In this document: piece by piece, positions 17,606-27,249 of the stretch
Numbering within the stretch: position 1 is the stretch's first letter
How the letters are laid out: each line of letters begins with the position of its first letter
Position numbers and translations under genes: made by a program
Assembly (NCBI GenBank): GCA_937904325.1
Contig: CALGTK010000077.1
Coordinates: 1-59,124 of the forward strand
Reading direction: 5' to 3'
From: an uncultured Planctomyces sp.
GTDB taxonomy: Bacteria > Planctomycetota > Planctomycetia > Planctomycetales > Planctomycetaceae
Length of the DNA stretch: 59,124 nucleotides
The notes under the pieces: generated by a model
Told to the model about the DNA's origin: nothing
Database searches by the model: none
The model's input: the letters and a program-made list of their open reading frames with translations, nothing else

Positions 17606-18136
17606 TTACGGATCCGGGATGGTTCTCTGGCCCGATGTACTGATTGCTGCGCGGACCCATTCGAGATCACCGCGTTTCCAGACGTATGCGAAACCGACCA
17701 GAAGTACGCCAAAGAAAACCAGGATGTCCGAAAATGCCAGAAGGCCCAATTGAATCGCTTCGCCAGAGGCAATGGATTCTCCAGAGGCGGCACTGGTTCC
17801 CGGAACCTGGTTCAATAGTTTGTCAGTGAGGTCGAATCGCGATGGAGCATCGAGCTGAGAATCAGCCAACTGCATGGTTCCCCCGTACAACGTTGCCCAA
17901 GGAAAGAAGAACGCGACTTCTACGTCGAACACGATGAAGAGCAACGCAATTGTATAGAATCGAAGGTCCCACTGAATGAAGCTTGATCCGATGGTCGGTT
18001 CACCACATTCGTAGATGGCGTCTTTCTCATCCGTTGGTAGATTCGGACGCACGAGGCGACCAATCAAAAGCGGCGCCATCACGAGGACTGTGCCTGCGAT
18101 GGTGAAAAGAACCATATGAAATACGAGATCAGACAT
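17606..18136 (-). CDS. nuoA: NADH-quinone oxidoreductase subunit A, with insertion
   Basis: A membrane subunit of complex I with three predicted helices: an N-terminal helix (VLFTIAGTVLVMAPLLIG), a second one (FYTIALLFIVFDVEVAFFFP) and a third (DILVFFGVLLVGFAYVWKRG). The conserved YECGEPTIGSS loop is intact, including its cysteine. The protein has 176 residues, against about 120-135 in typical NuoA. The excess is a polar, Ser/Ala/Gln-rich insertion of about 40 residues between helices 2 and 3 (roughly residues 88-130), plus a short C-terminal tail. A CAGGG box precedes the start. It follows the DUF2203 gene. Confidence 0.95.
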   Translation of the reverse strand: MSDLVFHMVLFTIAGTVLVMAPLLIGRLVRPNLPTDEKDAIYECGEPTIGSSFIQWDLRFYTIALLFIVFDVEVAFFFPWATLYGGTMQLADSQLDAPSRFDLTDKLLNQVPGTSAASGESIASGEAIQLGLLAFSDILVFFGVLLVGFAYVWKRGDLEWVRAAISTSGQRTIPDP

Positions 18137-18192
18137 TCAATCTTGCCCTGCAGGCGATCCTGGTGTACTGGTCTAACGAAACTTAAAAATCG

Positions 18193-18669
18193 TCAGGACC
18201 GTGGGTCTTCTTCTTTTGGACCAGTCGGTCCGCCGGAAACTGTTTCAGCAAGTAGCAACTGGCGGCCTGAGAATCCTGCGTCTAATTCATGCCAGAACTG
18301 GACTTCCGGTTCGCCAAGTTTCCAGCAAAGTTGAACGACTCTGTCGTCCATCTGGGCGGGGAAATCCACGAGTCCAAGGATTGGATCCTTGAACTCAACG
18401 CCGAGTTCAGCCAATTCGCGAACAAACTCGGCAAGTCTTTCTTCGTCTCTTTGAATCTCTTCTTCGACCTGGTCTGTCTCTTCAGAATGGAAGCGACTGG
18501 AAGAAGTGCCTTGTCCTCGAAGCTGTTTGACACTGGCGATTCGTTCTCGCCGCTGTTGCAGATCCTTAAAGAGGTCTACAATGTCCTGGACAATTGCACG
18601 AACAAGCGGAAGCCGTTGATTTGCTTCTTTCACGGTGAACAGACGTCTCACGGCATTATCAGCATTCAT
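18193..18669 (-). CDS. DUF2203 family protein
   Basis: A 158-residue cytoplasmic protein of the DUF2203 family. It opens with RLFTVKEANQRLPLVRAIVQ and has the diagnostic second half GVEFKDPILGLVDFPAQ, then LCWKLGEPEVQFWHELDAGF. A long amphipathic helix lies between. The family has no established function. I chose the ATG at 18669 because GGAG is seven bases upstream; an in-frame start eight codons earlier would overlap nuoI. It sits within the complex I cluster, between nuoI and nuoA, with tight spacing. Confidence 0.9.
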   Translation of the reverse strand: MNADNAVRRLFTVKEANQRLPLVRAIVQDIVDLFKDLQQRRERIASVKQLRGQGTSSSRFHSEETDQVEEEIQRDEERLAEFVRELAELGVEFKDPILGLVDFPAQMDDRVVQLCWKLGEPEVQFWHELDAGFSGRQLLLAETVSGGPTGPKEEDPRS

Positions 18670-18682
18670 CGATCTGCTCCGC

Positions 18683-19219
18683 CTAAACTTCAAATGGACT
18701 TGGCTCGCCCTTCACCCAGACTGGTTCGTACAGAACTTTGGATTCCGCAACAGCCGTAGGGTTTATGGTTGCACGTCCCCATGCAACCTGCAGTGGAAGT
18801 TTAGCGTAATCAACGATACAGCCGTCGCGGCTGTAACAGCTTAAGTCGTAATTCGACCCCATAAAAATACAGTCAACCGGACATGGATCGACACACAAAG
18901 CACAGAACATGCATTTCGTATAGTCAACCGCGAATCCCTCGATTTTGAATCCTTTGCCGACCGGGCTCTTTACTTTATCGATGTAGATACAGTCAACCGG
19001 GCAGGCGACAGCACATTTTTCGCAGCCGATACAGGTCGTCAGATCAAAGCGATGGAAACCTCGGTATCGCGCCTTCACTGGGACAGGAGATTCCGGATAC
19101 TCGTAAGTTTCCGCAAAAGTCTGCCGGCGATAGGTGCGAACCATCGTCCAGATGGTCACGCGCATGCCGCTAAGCACGGTGTAAACGGCTCGGAAGACGT
19201 TCAGAAACCACCCGAACAT
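18683..19219 (-). CDS. nuoI: NADH-quinone oxidoreductase subunit I (two [4Fe-4S] ferredoxin domains)
   Basis: A 178-residue NuoI. Two ferredoxin-type cluster motifs are complete, [15 protein letters not shown] and [15 protein letters not shown], and bind the N6a/N6b clusters that pass electrons towards the quinone site. The N-terminal helix ([20 protein letters not shown]) precedes [11 protein letters not shown], as is typical. GAGG lies six bases upstream of the ATG. It is the first gene of the local complex I cluster; about 210 bases without genes separate it from the envelope operon downstream of 19431. Confidence 0.96.
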   Translation of the reverse strand: MFGWFLNVFRAVYTVLSGMRVTIWTMVRTYRRQTFAETYEYPESPVPVKARYRGFHRFDLTTCIGCEKCAVACPVDCIYIDKVKSPVGKGFKIEGFAVDYTKCMFCALCVDPCPVDCIFMGSNYDLSCYSRDGCIVDYAKLPLQVAWGRATINPTAVAESKVLYEPVWVKGEPSPFEV

Positions 19220-19430
19220 TGTGACCTCAAATGCAGTTGTGACCCTGCAGTGAATTTAGCGGAGTTATGTGACTGACGAACGCTCAGACATCACCCATGA
19301 CGTGCGAACTGGTGCGGGATTATATGGGGGCGACTTTGCAAAGCAAGGCACTCAAACCGCTATCGCCAGACTGGATTGCCGCTGGCAGGAATGGTGATTC
19401 CCAAGTTTTGGCCGAAGCATATTTGCTGGG

Positions 19431-21401
19431 CTAGTTACGGCCAGGGGCACTTCGTTTTCCACGCGGGGCATCGGGATCTTCGATCTGTCTTTCCTGGACA
19501 ACGTCTTCTCGGAATTCGTCGATTTTCTGCTTATCAAGGTGAATCCCCGCAATTTTCAGGACCGCAGCTCCAAGTTTCTTGATCCGTCCTTTCGAGTTTC
19601 GGTCTCGTCGTTTGTCAGCTTTTTTGATCGCTGGGTACTGGATTTCGGAAACCAGCGTTTCGAAGTTTTCGATCGTTGGCAATTCGTCGAGTTCCTGAAG
19701 TGATTCGTCAACCTTCTTCCACTCACGTTTTTTCAAGCGGTTCGTGATCATCGCTTTGACCATTGCCTGTTTGGCGATGGTGTCGACCAGGTGGCTTTGC
19801 AGTAGAACAATCTGTCCTTCCACGTCGAGACGAATTGTGTCGTCGGGGCACTCAACGGTCATTTGCCGTTCTGCGCCCGCTACTAACGGGAATTTGGCAA
19901 GTAACGCGCTGCCGCTACGAATAAAAATCCATTGCAGAGGCTTGTTCGGGTCGACAGGTATCGTCACGTTACCAAAGCGATCGCTTCTATAGATGTCAGG
20001 TTTCTCACGCTCTGGAGCATCTTGCTTTGGCTCCTCGCCTGGTTTTGGCAGCGGCGGCGGGAGTTCGTCATAAACTGCGACGAGGTAGCCAACCAGTGGG
20101 CGTGTACGATTGCGTTTTGGGACCAGCGTTAACGTGGTTTGATCGGTGTAAGGTTTTAACTCGAGAGCTCTGAGTTCCATCCGGCGGCGTTTGAAGCTGC
20201 CGAGTGGTGTTTTAACTCCTGTGCTTAGTTCACAGTTCGCTCGAATTCGTTCGACGTTTGTCGCTGTGATGTATGACCAGGGCAGGAACTGCAGTTTCTG
20301 CATGACTTTGCTTCGGTCCATATATCGAAAGAAGGGGACATACATTGCGTCCTTCTTTGCCAGCTTGAATGCAGGATCACCAGGTGGAAACTCGCCAGCT
20401 TTGTATCGGATTCTGGCTGTTAGTGGCGTTGCTTCGTCGATAAGTGTGACTGGCCGAAAAACTTCACCGAGCAGCCGTAGGATTTGCGATGCGATTGTTC
20501 GTTGGTCGATCGTTGTTCGCGTTCTTACTGTTGTCAGCAGTTCGGATTCGCGATCCCATTCTCGGACGCTGACGATGTAGTTAGCACCTTTGACTTCTAC
20601 AGTGACTGGAAAGATTTTGTCGACTGTGACGGGCGCCGGCGTTAAGTACAGGTAAACTACCTCGCTGACCGTTGCGACTTTTTCTGCGTCGACTTTGCCG
20701 TCGGCGATCTTTGTTACGAAATCGGTAACGGCAGGTTCCAGAACTTCGTTTTCGGTAATTGCCAGAAGGTGCCGAATTTCGGAACGCATTTCGGCTGACG
20801 GTGGCGATTCGGCTTCAATGGGAAACTTACCTTTGGTGTACTCAGATAATTGCTCTCTAACGGCCTGAGCAAATCGAAGCTCGACGGAACGCGTCTTAAG
20901 CCATTCCGATGTCAGTCGCTCGAGACCGGTCCTGTTGCGGGGTGTGATCCAGTCTGGCTCCTCGATTTTCAGGTTCCACATCGGACCAACACTGCGGTCA
21001 ATCAGTGCTCGCAGTTCGCTGATCACTGCTGCTCGGACGGCAGGTCCGAGTTTGGCTGAGGGATTGAAGACGATGGGGAGTTCGACGTCGTACTTCTGCA
21101 GTTCGAACGGAATCTTCGGTCCGGTCTTTGGTGGTGGTGGAGGGAGTTTTACTTGAGGTGGCTCATCGGGCGTGGCCGTCGCGTCGGCTGCTTGAGTTTC
21201 TTGTGTTGGCGTGTCCGCTATCGAGGAAGATTGTTTAGTTGACGCGGCCGTCGCAGTCACCTTGTTGACTGCGTCACCAGCTTTTTCGCTCGATGATTCA
21301 TCGGCATCCTGGGACGAGACGTCTCTGATGAGAAACGCAGTCGCAAGGAGTGCGACTGTCATTCGAAGTAAGAAGTGCGAGGCATTTTGGTGAAGCAACA
21401 T
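19431..21401 (-). CDS. Secreted protein of unknown function, last gene of the envelope operon
   Basis: A 656-residue exported protein. The ATG at 21401, eight bases after the upstream stop, begins a signal peptide (MLLHQNASHFLLRMTVALLA, ending near SSQ). A low-complexity linker rich in Asp, Ser, Ala, Thr and Pro (about 30-90, with a PPPPPK tract) leads into a long globular region with no motif I recognise (for example ELPIVFNPSAKLGPAVRAAV). The C-terminus is basic and helical. It may be a periplasmic or surface component of the system encoded upstream (ExbB/ExbD, propeller, solute-binding protein). A frame extension of 16 residues overlaps the previous gene and was not used. Confidence 0.85.
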   Translation of the reverse strand: MLLHQNASHFLLRMTVALLATAFLIRDVSSQDADESSSEKAGDAVNKVTATAASTKQSSSIADTPTQETQAADATATPDEPPQVKLPPPPPKTGPKIPFELQKYDVELPIVFNPSAKLGPAVRAAVISELRALIDRSVGPMWNLKIEEPDWITPRNRTGLERLTSEWLKTRSVELRFAQAVREQLSEYTKGKFPIEAESPPSAEMRSEIRHLLAITENEVLEPAVTDFVTKIADGKVDAEKVATVSEVVYLYLTPAPVTVDKIFPVTVEVKGANYIVSVREWDRESELLTTVRTRTTIDQRTIASQILRLLGEVFRPVTLIDEATPLTARIRYKAGEFPPGDPAFKLAKKDAMYVPFFRYMDRSKVMQKLQFLPWSYITATNVERIRANCELSTGVKTPLGSFKRRRMELRALELKPYTDQTTLTLVPKRNRTRPLVGYLVAVYDELPPPLPKPGEEPKQDAPEREKPDIYRSDRFGNVTIPVDPNKPLQWIFIRSGSALLAKFPLVAGAERQMTVECPDDTIRLDVEGQIVLLQSHLVDTIAKQAMVKAMITNRLKKREWKKVDESLQELDELPTIENFETLVSEIQYPAIKKADKRRDRNSKGRIKKLGAAVLKIAGIHLDKQKIDEFREDVVQERQIEDPDAPRGKRSAPGRN

Positions 21402-21409
21402 GAATGTAC

Positions 21410-23983
21410 TCAAAGCTGGTCGTTGGGATACCAGGGCTGAACAATCCACCGCTCGACGTTCTGATATGGATGGACCATGCCGGCGGGGAAGCCCTGGATG
21501 TTATTGCGAATTACAATGACGTCGTCGATTTCCCAAAGAGGGACAATGTGGACAAGCTCATTGAGCCGGTAGTGCAGTCGCTGAAGCATTTCGACCGATG
21601 AATTGAAGTCGACCGCCTGCTCCAGTTCGATCAGTTGTTGCCTGAGCCAGTCCGGAAGGTGTTCAAGGTCTTCGACGCGAGCGTCCTGCTTCATCGTCAG
21701 GAATGGCCAGAGTTCTGTTACTGGCTCGGTCATTCGCACTGTTCGATAGACGATGTCCCACTCTTCTGGCAGCTTTTCATCCTGGCCGACTATCCGCACT
21801 GTGATTCCGATCCGGTCCCATTGTGCGACCAGTGCTTCTGCAGCAGCTGCAATGACTTCTCCCGGTTCGCAGACCATGGTCAATTCGGGAACTTCGCCCC
21901 CGAATTTCTTTTTGGAGACGGTCTTCAATGAGTAGGCGAGGTAGAGGTCGTAGGGTCTTGGTTTTGTTTGTGCGCGGTAGGCATAGCTGGTTGACGGGAA
22001 CGGTGCAGAAACGATCCGCCCACGTTTCATTTCCGGGTCACGTAATACGTTTTCGGAAAGGATTTTTTTGCGATTGATAACGTAGGCGAGCGCGCGGCGG
22101 AATTCAGCGTTCTTAAGGGCTGAACTTTCCGGGTTAAACTGCAACACGTGCGTTGTCGGAACGCCATAGGGTTCGGTGAAGAATCGGTCTTCGGCTTCAA
22201 ACTGATCCACCATCCACACCGGGACGTCTGGGAGTACCGAAACATCTCCCGTAAGCAGTCCCTTGATTGCTTCCAGGTGATCTTCGTATCGATGCTCGAC
22301 GATCTCTGCCACACGGTAACGCGAAAGGTTTTTTCCCTGAGGCACGACGCGACGGTATGAAACCTTGTTTTCGGACTCTTTATGGATTTTGAATCGCTTC
22401 GACAGGATTCTCTGGACGTCACCTGTTGTTGCCGTTGAAGATTCTGTTTCAGATGCAGAGGTTGCCGCTGACTCGGTTAGCTGTTTCGCAGAGGTCGGCG
22501 CTGGCTGTCTTACTGGAAATCGGAAGATTGCCTGCGGTCGCACCGGGACTGTTGAAAAGCGAATCGAAAACTCATGCGGCGAGTTGACCTGCAGCGACTC
22601 GACGAATGTTGACATTCGCTCGTCGTAGTAAAGTGAGTTCGGGTTGAGACGATCCTGAATGGCTCGGACAACGTCCGGAGCGATCAGCATTGGATTGGAT
22701 TCCCAGATTGCTCGCCTTGGTCGCAGCGAGAATACTATTTTTCGTCCCAGATCGGTCGGTGTCCATTCTTCGAAACATCTAGACTCATAAAACGCCGCGC
22801 GGTCGACTTTTCGAACTTCAAACAGTTGTGTTGAAAGCAGAGACTGGCGTCGACGGTCGGCTGCTGTGGGCAGGAAGAAGGGCGTTTTCTCACCAGAAAA
22901 ACGATAGACGCCCATGCTGAGAATCTGAAATCTGGATGCGGTCGCTCTGAATATGCTGCGCAGATCTGGATGTTTAGGCCAGACTTTTGTTGCATGCAAA
23001 GTCTCAGCCAGCGCGACGTCGTGTTTTTCCTCGGATTGTGCTGCTTGAGCCAGTTTCAGCAGTCCGTCCGCCCTTGCCAGAAACTCTTCGGAAAGCTTCG
23101 TGACTGTTGGATGGTCGGGGTCTATTTTGCCAAGCCGGCTGATGTAGTATCGAGCTTCACGCAGTCTTTCGTTTGAGACTGAGCGTGCCACCAAAGCTTC
23201 AATTGTCGAACCGATTCCGTTTCGCAGGCCTCCGTAACCGGGGGCCAGTTCGTAAAGCTCTTCAAAGAAAGCTAAGGCAGCCTCAAGGTCGCCGTTACGG
23301 AGTCGCGTTTTTGCTTCTTCAAAGACGAGACGGTTTCGGCGTTCAGTATAACCGGGCCAGTCAGGCTCGCGACGCTGCAGCACCAGCAGCATTTCAAATG
23401 CTTTTTCCAACTCGCCTTCATTCATCTGAATGTCGGCCCGTTGAAGCATCAGATCCTCGTGGTGGATGACGCGTGCGATATTTCTCTTCGCGTTAAGCGT
23501 GTATTCGTCAGCGCCGTCAGATCGATTTGCGGCGACGACATCGGGCAATGCGACAACCAGGTTTTCAGATTCATCGAGAAGTTGGTCGATGCGTTCGCGG
23601 TATTCGTTTGCTCCTTCGCCGGCTTTTCGTTCAGGACGAGTCGCAGCGCTTTTCAGTTTTTCCTGTTTGGCTGCCATTTGTGCGAGCGTGTCTGGCCTTG
23701 GTAGAACGGGTCGAACAATCAGCACTCGATTGTCCGGTTTTAGAATCAGCCAGTCGACTGGTTGCTCCGTCAGTAGTTGTGCTGTTGTCGGTACACTCAT
23801 TTCTTCAAAAAGCGGGAGCGGTTCATCTTCATTGTCGTCATTCTGCGCGAAGGCGATCGGGCTGCAGTACAGAATGAATAACAAACCGCCCAATAGTCGA
23901 ACAGTCAATGTCGGCTGAGCACTCGAGCTCAGTTTCTGAACTGGCAATGGTTCGGAATCATTTTGAATCAGTTGGCGGTTCAC
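21410..23983 (-). CDS. Secreted TPR-like / family 5 extracellular solute-binding protein
   Basis: An 857-residue exported protein. The GTG start at 23983 overlaps the preceding stop as GTGA, indicating translational coupling. The signal peptide (LLGGLLFILYCSPIAFAQ) starts about 30 residues in. Residues about 160-330 are helical repeats of TPR type (MNEGELEKAFEMLLVLQRRE, LRNGDLEAALAFFEELYELA). The C-terminal half resembles the dipeptide/oligopeptide-binding SBP_bac_5 fold: LQFNPESSALKNAEFRRALA followed by YVINRKKIL is its best-known signature, and IPLWEIDDV-like residues occur near the end (VHIVPLWEIDDVIVIRNNIQ). No ABC permease or ATPase is nearby, so it may act as a binding module of the envelope complex rather than in a standard ABC importer. 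Confidence 0.88.
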   Translation of the reverse strand: MNRQLIQNDSEPLPVQKLSSSAQPTLTVRLLGGLLFILYCSPIAFAQNDDNEDEPLPLFEEMSVPTTAQLLTEQPVDWLILKPDNRVLIVRPVLPRPDTLAQMAAKQEKLKSAATRPERKAGEGANEYRERIDQLLDESENLVVALPDVVAANRSDGADEYTLNAKRNIARVIHHEDLMLQRADIQMNEGELEKAFEMLLVLQRREPDWPGYTERRNRLVFEEAKTRLRNGDLEAALAFFEELYELAPGYGGLRNGIGSTIEALVARSVSNERLREARYYISRLGKIDPDHPTVTKLSEEFLARADGLLKLAQAAQSEEKHDVALAETLHATKVWPKHPDLRSIFRATASRFQILSMGVYRFSGEKTPFFLPTAADRRRQSLLSTQLFEVRKVDRAAFYESRCFEEWTPTDLGRKIVFSLRPRRAIWESNPMLIAPDVVRAIQDRLNPNSLYYDERMSTFVESLQVNSPHEFSIRFSTVPVRPQAIFRFPVRQPAPTSAKQLTESAATSASETESSTATTGDVQRILSKRFKIHKESENKVSYRRVVPQGKNLSRYRVAEIVEHRYEDHLEAIKGLLTGDVSVLPDVPVWMVDQFEAEDRFFTEPYGVPTTHVLQFNPESSALKNAEFRRALAYVINRKKILSENVLRDPEMKRGRIVSAPFPSTSYAYRAQTKPRPYDLYLAYSLKTVSKKKFGGEVPELTMVCEPGEVIAAAAEALVAQWDRIGITVRIVGQDEKLPEEWDIVYRTVRMTEPVTELWPFLTMKQDARVEDLEHLPDWLRQQLIELEQAVDFNSSVEMLQRLHYRLNELVHIVPLWEIDDVIVIRNNIQGFPAGMVHPYQNVERWIVQPWYPNDQL

Positions 23984-26900
23984 TGATTCCCTCCAATGAT
24001 CGAATCGATCCGGTAGAAACTGCCATCGATCGAGGTGACCACTATCTCGCCTGCGACGTTGACTGGCCCGTGTTCAAGGAACTGATCCAGTTCAAGCGAT
24101 TTCGTAGTTTCGCCGGTCTCAGCATTAATCGACATGACCTTGCCGTTCATTGTTGCAATTACCACCTGGTCATTGTCGACCAGAGGTGTACCTGTCAGGT
24201 GGTCGCCCTCAAGGGGGATTGACCAGATTTTTGAGAGTTTGTCGTCAGTCTTGAGGCACTGAAGCTCGCCTTGTGAAGTTTCAACAAGTAGAAGGTTGCC
24301 GGCGAGTCCCATCACGCCAACGGCTGGTGCACCCAGATCCGCAATTGCCTGCTGCTCAAATGCGACAACATCGAGCATCTGTACTTTGCCACCTGCGTCT
24401 GCAACAAACAGGCGTCCCTGATCGACGATTGGTGTAACGTCGATTGGTTGTCCAATACTGATACTGTCAACTTGCTGAAGATGTGCGGAAGGGCTGGTTC
24501 GGTACTGAAGCCGGGAAATCTTACCCTCACGATCGATGGCGAAAATGTGATTCTCGTCATGTGGCAACAGTGCTGACCATCTGACAGTTGCTTTTTTATC
24601 AACCGTACCGAGGAAGTCTTCGACTCGAGCTGACTTCGTACCGAAGATACTTAGCTTCGTTGGCAGTGCGACGACGGCACCTCCAGCGATCGGTACTGGA
24701 TCGGCGACTGGCGCTGCATCGAGTGGGTACTGCTGTCGAACATTGCCTGCCTGATCGACGATCCACAGTCGTGGTTGTGCTTCTTCGTCTGAGAGAGCAA
24801 TGCCTGCTACTGCGATCTGTTTATTGGGCAGTAACGTGGAGCGAAGCGGGGCAGAAACGGTTACTGGTATTTGCAGCGAAGATTCGGAACGAAACAGAAA
24901 TCCGCCTGCGGCAATACTGGAGTCACTGATTTGGAATACGTCGCCGGAACGTGTTACGCACACGGCGGTGTCAGCTGAAACTGCTGAGATTGCGAGCACT
25001 CCGCTGCCGAGCACCGTTCGCCAATCCGCTTCAATTTCGTCGCCGTCGTACTGAGCAAGTGAGACGGAATCGCTGTGTAACTGTCGTCTGCCAACAAAAA
25101 GATTGCGGCCGATACTTTGAATAGGCTGCGCTGATGCACCGATGGCTTCTGCCTTTGTGGGGTCTTCCAGCAACGCGTCCTGGGTCAGTTGGTACTTACG
25201 CAGAAAGTCGCTTGCCGACCAGAACAATCCGTCAGCTCCAGCACGCAAATGCACAGGGCCATTGTAGGTCGTCGACAGTCCCGGTGGTTTGGCGATGGTT
25301 GAAAGCGGCTCCTTGTCAGGTTCGTCAGAGACCGTGAAGACATTGAATTGCTCACCCTCAGCAGGGACGTACAGCCGGTTACCTCTCAAAATTGGACTGT
25401 CTCGAACATGGCTTCCAAGCCTGACAGAAGCTACTTCCGGCAATCCGCTTTCACAATCGCTGGCGTCAAGTACGCGCAGCGTCGCTTGGCCTGATTGGTC
25501 ATTTTCTGACATCAGGACCAGTTCGCCCATTGAGAGCATTGGAGTGTTCATCGAGCCGGGCTTCTGTTTTGTGAATGAAACTCGCCGGCATGCCAGGGGG
25601 CGATTTGTCAGTGTGTAGGAGACGGCTTCATTGCCAGCAACGATCAAATGCAGTCCGTCTCGTGTCAAAACAGGTGGCGAGAAAACTGCCTGAGAAAACG
25701 TCAACCGAGTTGTGACGAGGCCGGACTCCAGGTCAATCTTATATAAATGGTTACCGAGCGTAGGCACGTAAAGCTGGCCCTCGTGCTCAAGTATCGAACC
25801 CGAAACTGCCTCGCCCAGCGGTTGCCGCCAGACGAACTCACCGGTGAGGCGATTCAACAGAATCAGCTCCTGGTGGGTGGTATCGAAGAGGATGAGCCCA
25901 GGTATTGTGGTATCGACGCTGATCGGAAAGAACGGTGTGTTCAGGCCGATTGGTCGTCGCCATACCAAGTCCCCAGTCACAGTGTCGACACCCCAGCAAC
26001 ATCCTTGTGCAATGGCGAAGACAGTTCGGTCTTCGCTGCTCTCTTCGTTCACAGCACGCGTGCGTAGAGCGAGCGTCAGTGGTTGCGGAACAGGTAATTC
26101 TCGGTCTTCGGTCGAGGCTGGACGATCAATCTCTTCGGATGACACGAGGCCGCGTTCGGTTTCGAGCGTTTTTTCGAGCAAACTGGCGAGTTTGCCGTCG
26201 TTGATCAAATCAGGATACCGGTCGATGAGCGCTCGTCGTGACTTCAGTGCATCGATCGGGCGTTTGGCTTCGAGGTACGTCTCAATTTCTTTGTAGGTGG
26301 CCTGTGTGGTTTCGTACTTCCGGATCGCATTGATTGCTTTTTCGCGAGCCAGTTTAATTTTCTCGTGGATTTCGACTGGAAGGTTGTCCTGATCGCTGAA
26401 TTGATCGATCTTTGGTTCCGCTTCTTCAGAGATGTCCAGAAGTTTGCGGTTTTTTGTTTTACCTGCCGTATCCAGTGCACCAAGCGAAATTGTTTCGGCG
26501 GTTTCAACGAGCATTGGGTACTGCTCTACGTAACTTTCGAAGTCGCGACAGTCGTCAATGTACTGGTTGACCTGCTGCAGACCTTTTTCCCAATCAGGAG
26601 CCGAGCCACCGATTTGTTCATCGATTCTCGTCTTGGCCAGTTTAAGTGTGGCCATTTCAGTGTAGCTGTCTCGTCCGTGGTTGAGGAGAAATTCCTCAAG
26701 CATTGAGATCGCCTGGTTGTATCGTTGTTCTGCAATGGCTTCATCGACGAGTGTCATCTGTTTCGTGACAGTGTCTCGGCCAATGATGAACCAGAAAGCG
26801 CCAGCAGACACGATTAGAATGGCAGCTCCCGCAGCCAGCGTCAGCACAAACGGAGACTTCATAATCTCCTGTTCGCCTGGACGCTTCTGGCGAGCGGCGA

Positions 26901-27111
26901 GTCGTGCGGCCAGCGACTGTTTCTTTTCGCTGTCGTCGGAATCATCGTCGTTGCTGCTCGTAGCTTTATTGTCTGGCTTTTTACGGTCGACCTTGCGGGA
27001 ATCTTTGCGCGAAGGCTTCGCCGGAGATTCGTCATCTTCTTCAAAGATGTCGCCTTCGTCGTCGTCGAAGAGGTCATCTTCGTCGAGCCAGTCCGGGCCT
27101 TTCTTTGCCAT
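23980..27111 (-). CDS. Membrane-anchored PQQ beta-propeller protein with acidic cytoplasmic tail
   Basis: A 1043-residue protein. Residues 1-35 are extremely acidic (DEDDLFDDDEGDIFEEDDE), then a Lys/Arg/Ser-rich region, then one transmembrane helix at about 86-110 (FVLTLAAGAAILIVSAGAFW). Outside the membrane comes a helical, TPR-like stretch (IAEQRYNQAISMLEEFLLNH) and coiled regions to about 310. One or two PQQ-like propellers then run to the end (GVDTVTGDLVWRRPI, LLNRLTGEFVWRQPLGE, SINAETGETTKSLELD). GGAAG lies close to the ATG. It follows the zinc-ribbon ExbD gene after 138 bases. Inference: a large periplasmic scaffold energised or positioned by the ExbB/ExbD complex. Confidence 0.9.
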   Translation of the reverse strand: MAKKGPDWLDEDDLFDDDEGDIFEEDDESPAKPSRKDSRKVDRKKPDNKATSSNDDDSDDSEKKQSLAARLAARQKRPGEQEIMKSPFVLTLAAGAAILIVSAGAFWFIIGRDTVTKQMTLVDEAIAEQRYNQAISMLEEFLLNHGRDSYTEMATLKLAKTRIDEQIGGSAPDWEKGLQQVNQYIDDCRDFESYVEQYPMLVETAETISLGALDTAGKTKNRKLLDISEEAEPKIDQFSDQDNLPVEIHEKIKLAREKAINAIRKYETTQATYKEIETYLEAKRPIDALKSRRALIDRYPDLINDGKLASLLEKTLETERGLVSSEEIDRPASTEDRELPVPQPLTLALRTRAVNEESSEDRTVFAIAQGCCWGVDTVTGDLVWRRPIGLNTPFFPISVDTTIPGLILFDTTHQELILLNRLTGEFVWRQPLGEAVSGSILEHEGQLYVPTLGNHLYKIDLESGLVTTRLTFSQAVFSPPVLTRDGLHLIVAGNEAVSYTLTNRPLACRRVSFTKQKPGSMNTPMLSMGELVLMSENDQSGQATLRVLDASDCESGLPEVASVRLGSHVRDSPILRGNRLYVPAEGEQFNVFTVSDEPDKEPLSTIAKPPGLSTTYNGPVHLRAGADGLFWSASDFLRKYQLTQDALLEDPTKAEAIGASAQPIQSIGRNLFVGRRQLHSDSVSLAQYDGDEIEADWRTVLGSGVLAISAVSADTAVCVTRSGDVFQISDSSIAAGGFLFRSESSLQIPVTVSAPLRSTLLPNKQIAVAGIALSDEEAQPRLWIVDQAGNVRQQYPLDAAPVADPVPIAGGAVVALPTKLSIFGTKSARVEDFLGTVDKKATVRWSALLPHDENHIFAIDREGKISRLQYRTSPSAHLQQVDSISIGQPIDVTPIVDQGRLFVADAGGKVQMLDVVAFEQQAIADLGAPAVGVMGLAGNLLLVETSQGELQCLKTDDKLSKIWSIPLEGDHLTGTPLVDNDQVVIATMNGKVMSINAETGETTKSLELDQFLEHGPVNVAGEIVVTSIDGSFYRIDSIIGGNQ

Positions 27112-27249
27112 CTTCCAGTCTTCCTCAAATTAGCCGTTTGCGTGTCAGGCTGCCGCTCGATGCGAGGCTGATCAAGTCTTTGTCAGTCAGTGTTATCTTT
27201 GTTTGTGGTCCGGATGTGTCGTCGATGAACCAGATTATACAGTGGTGGT

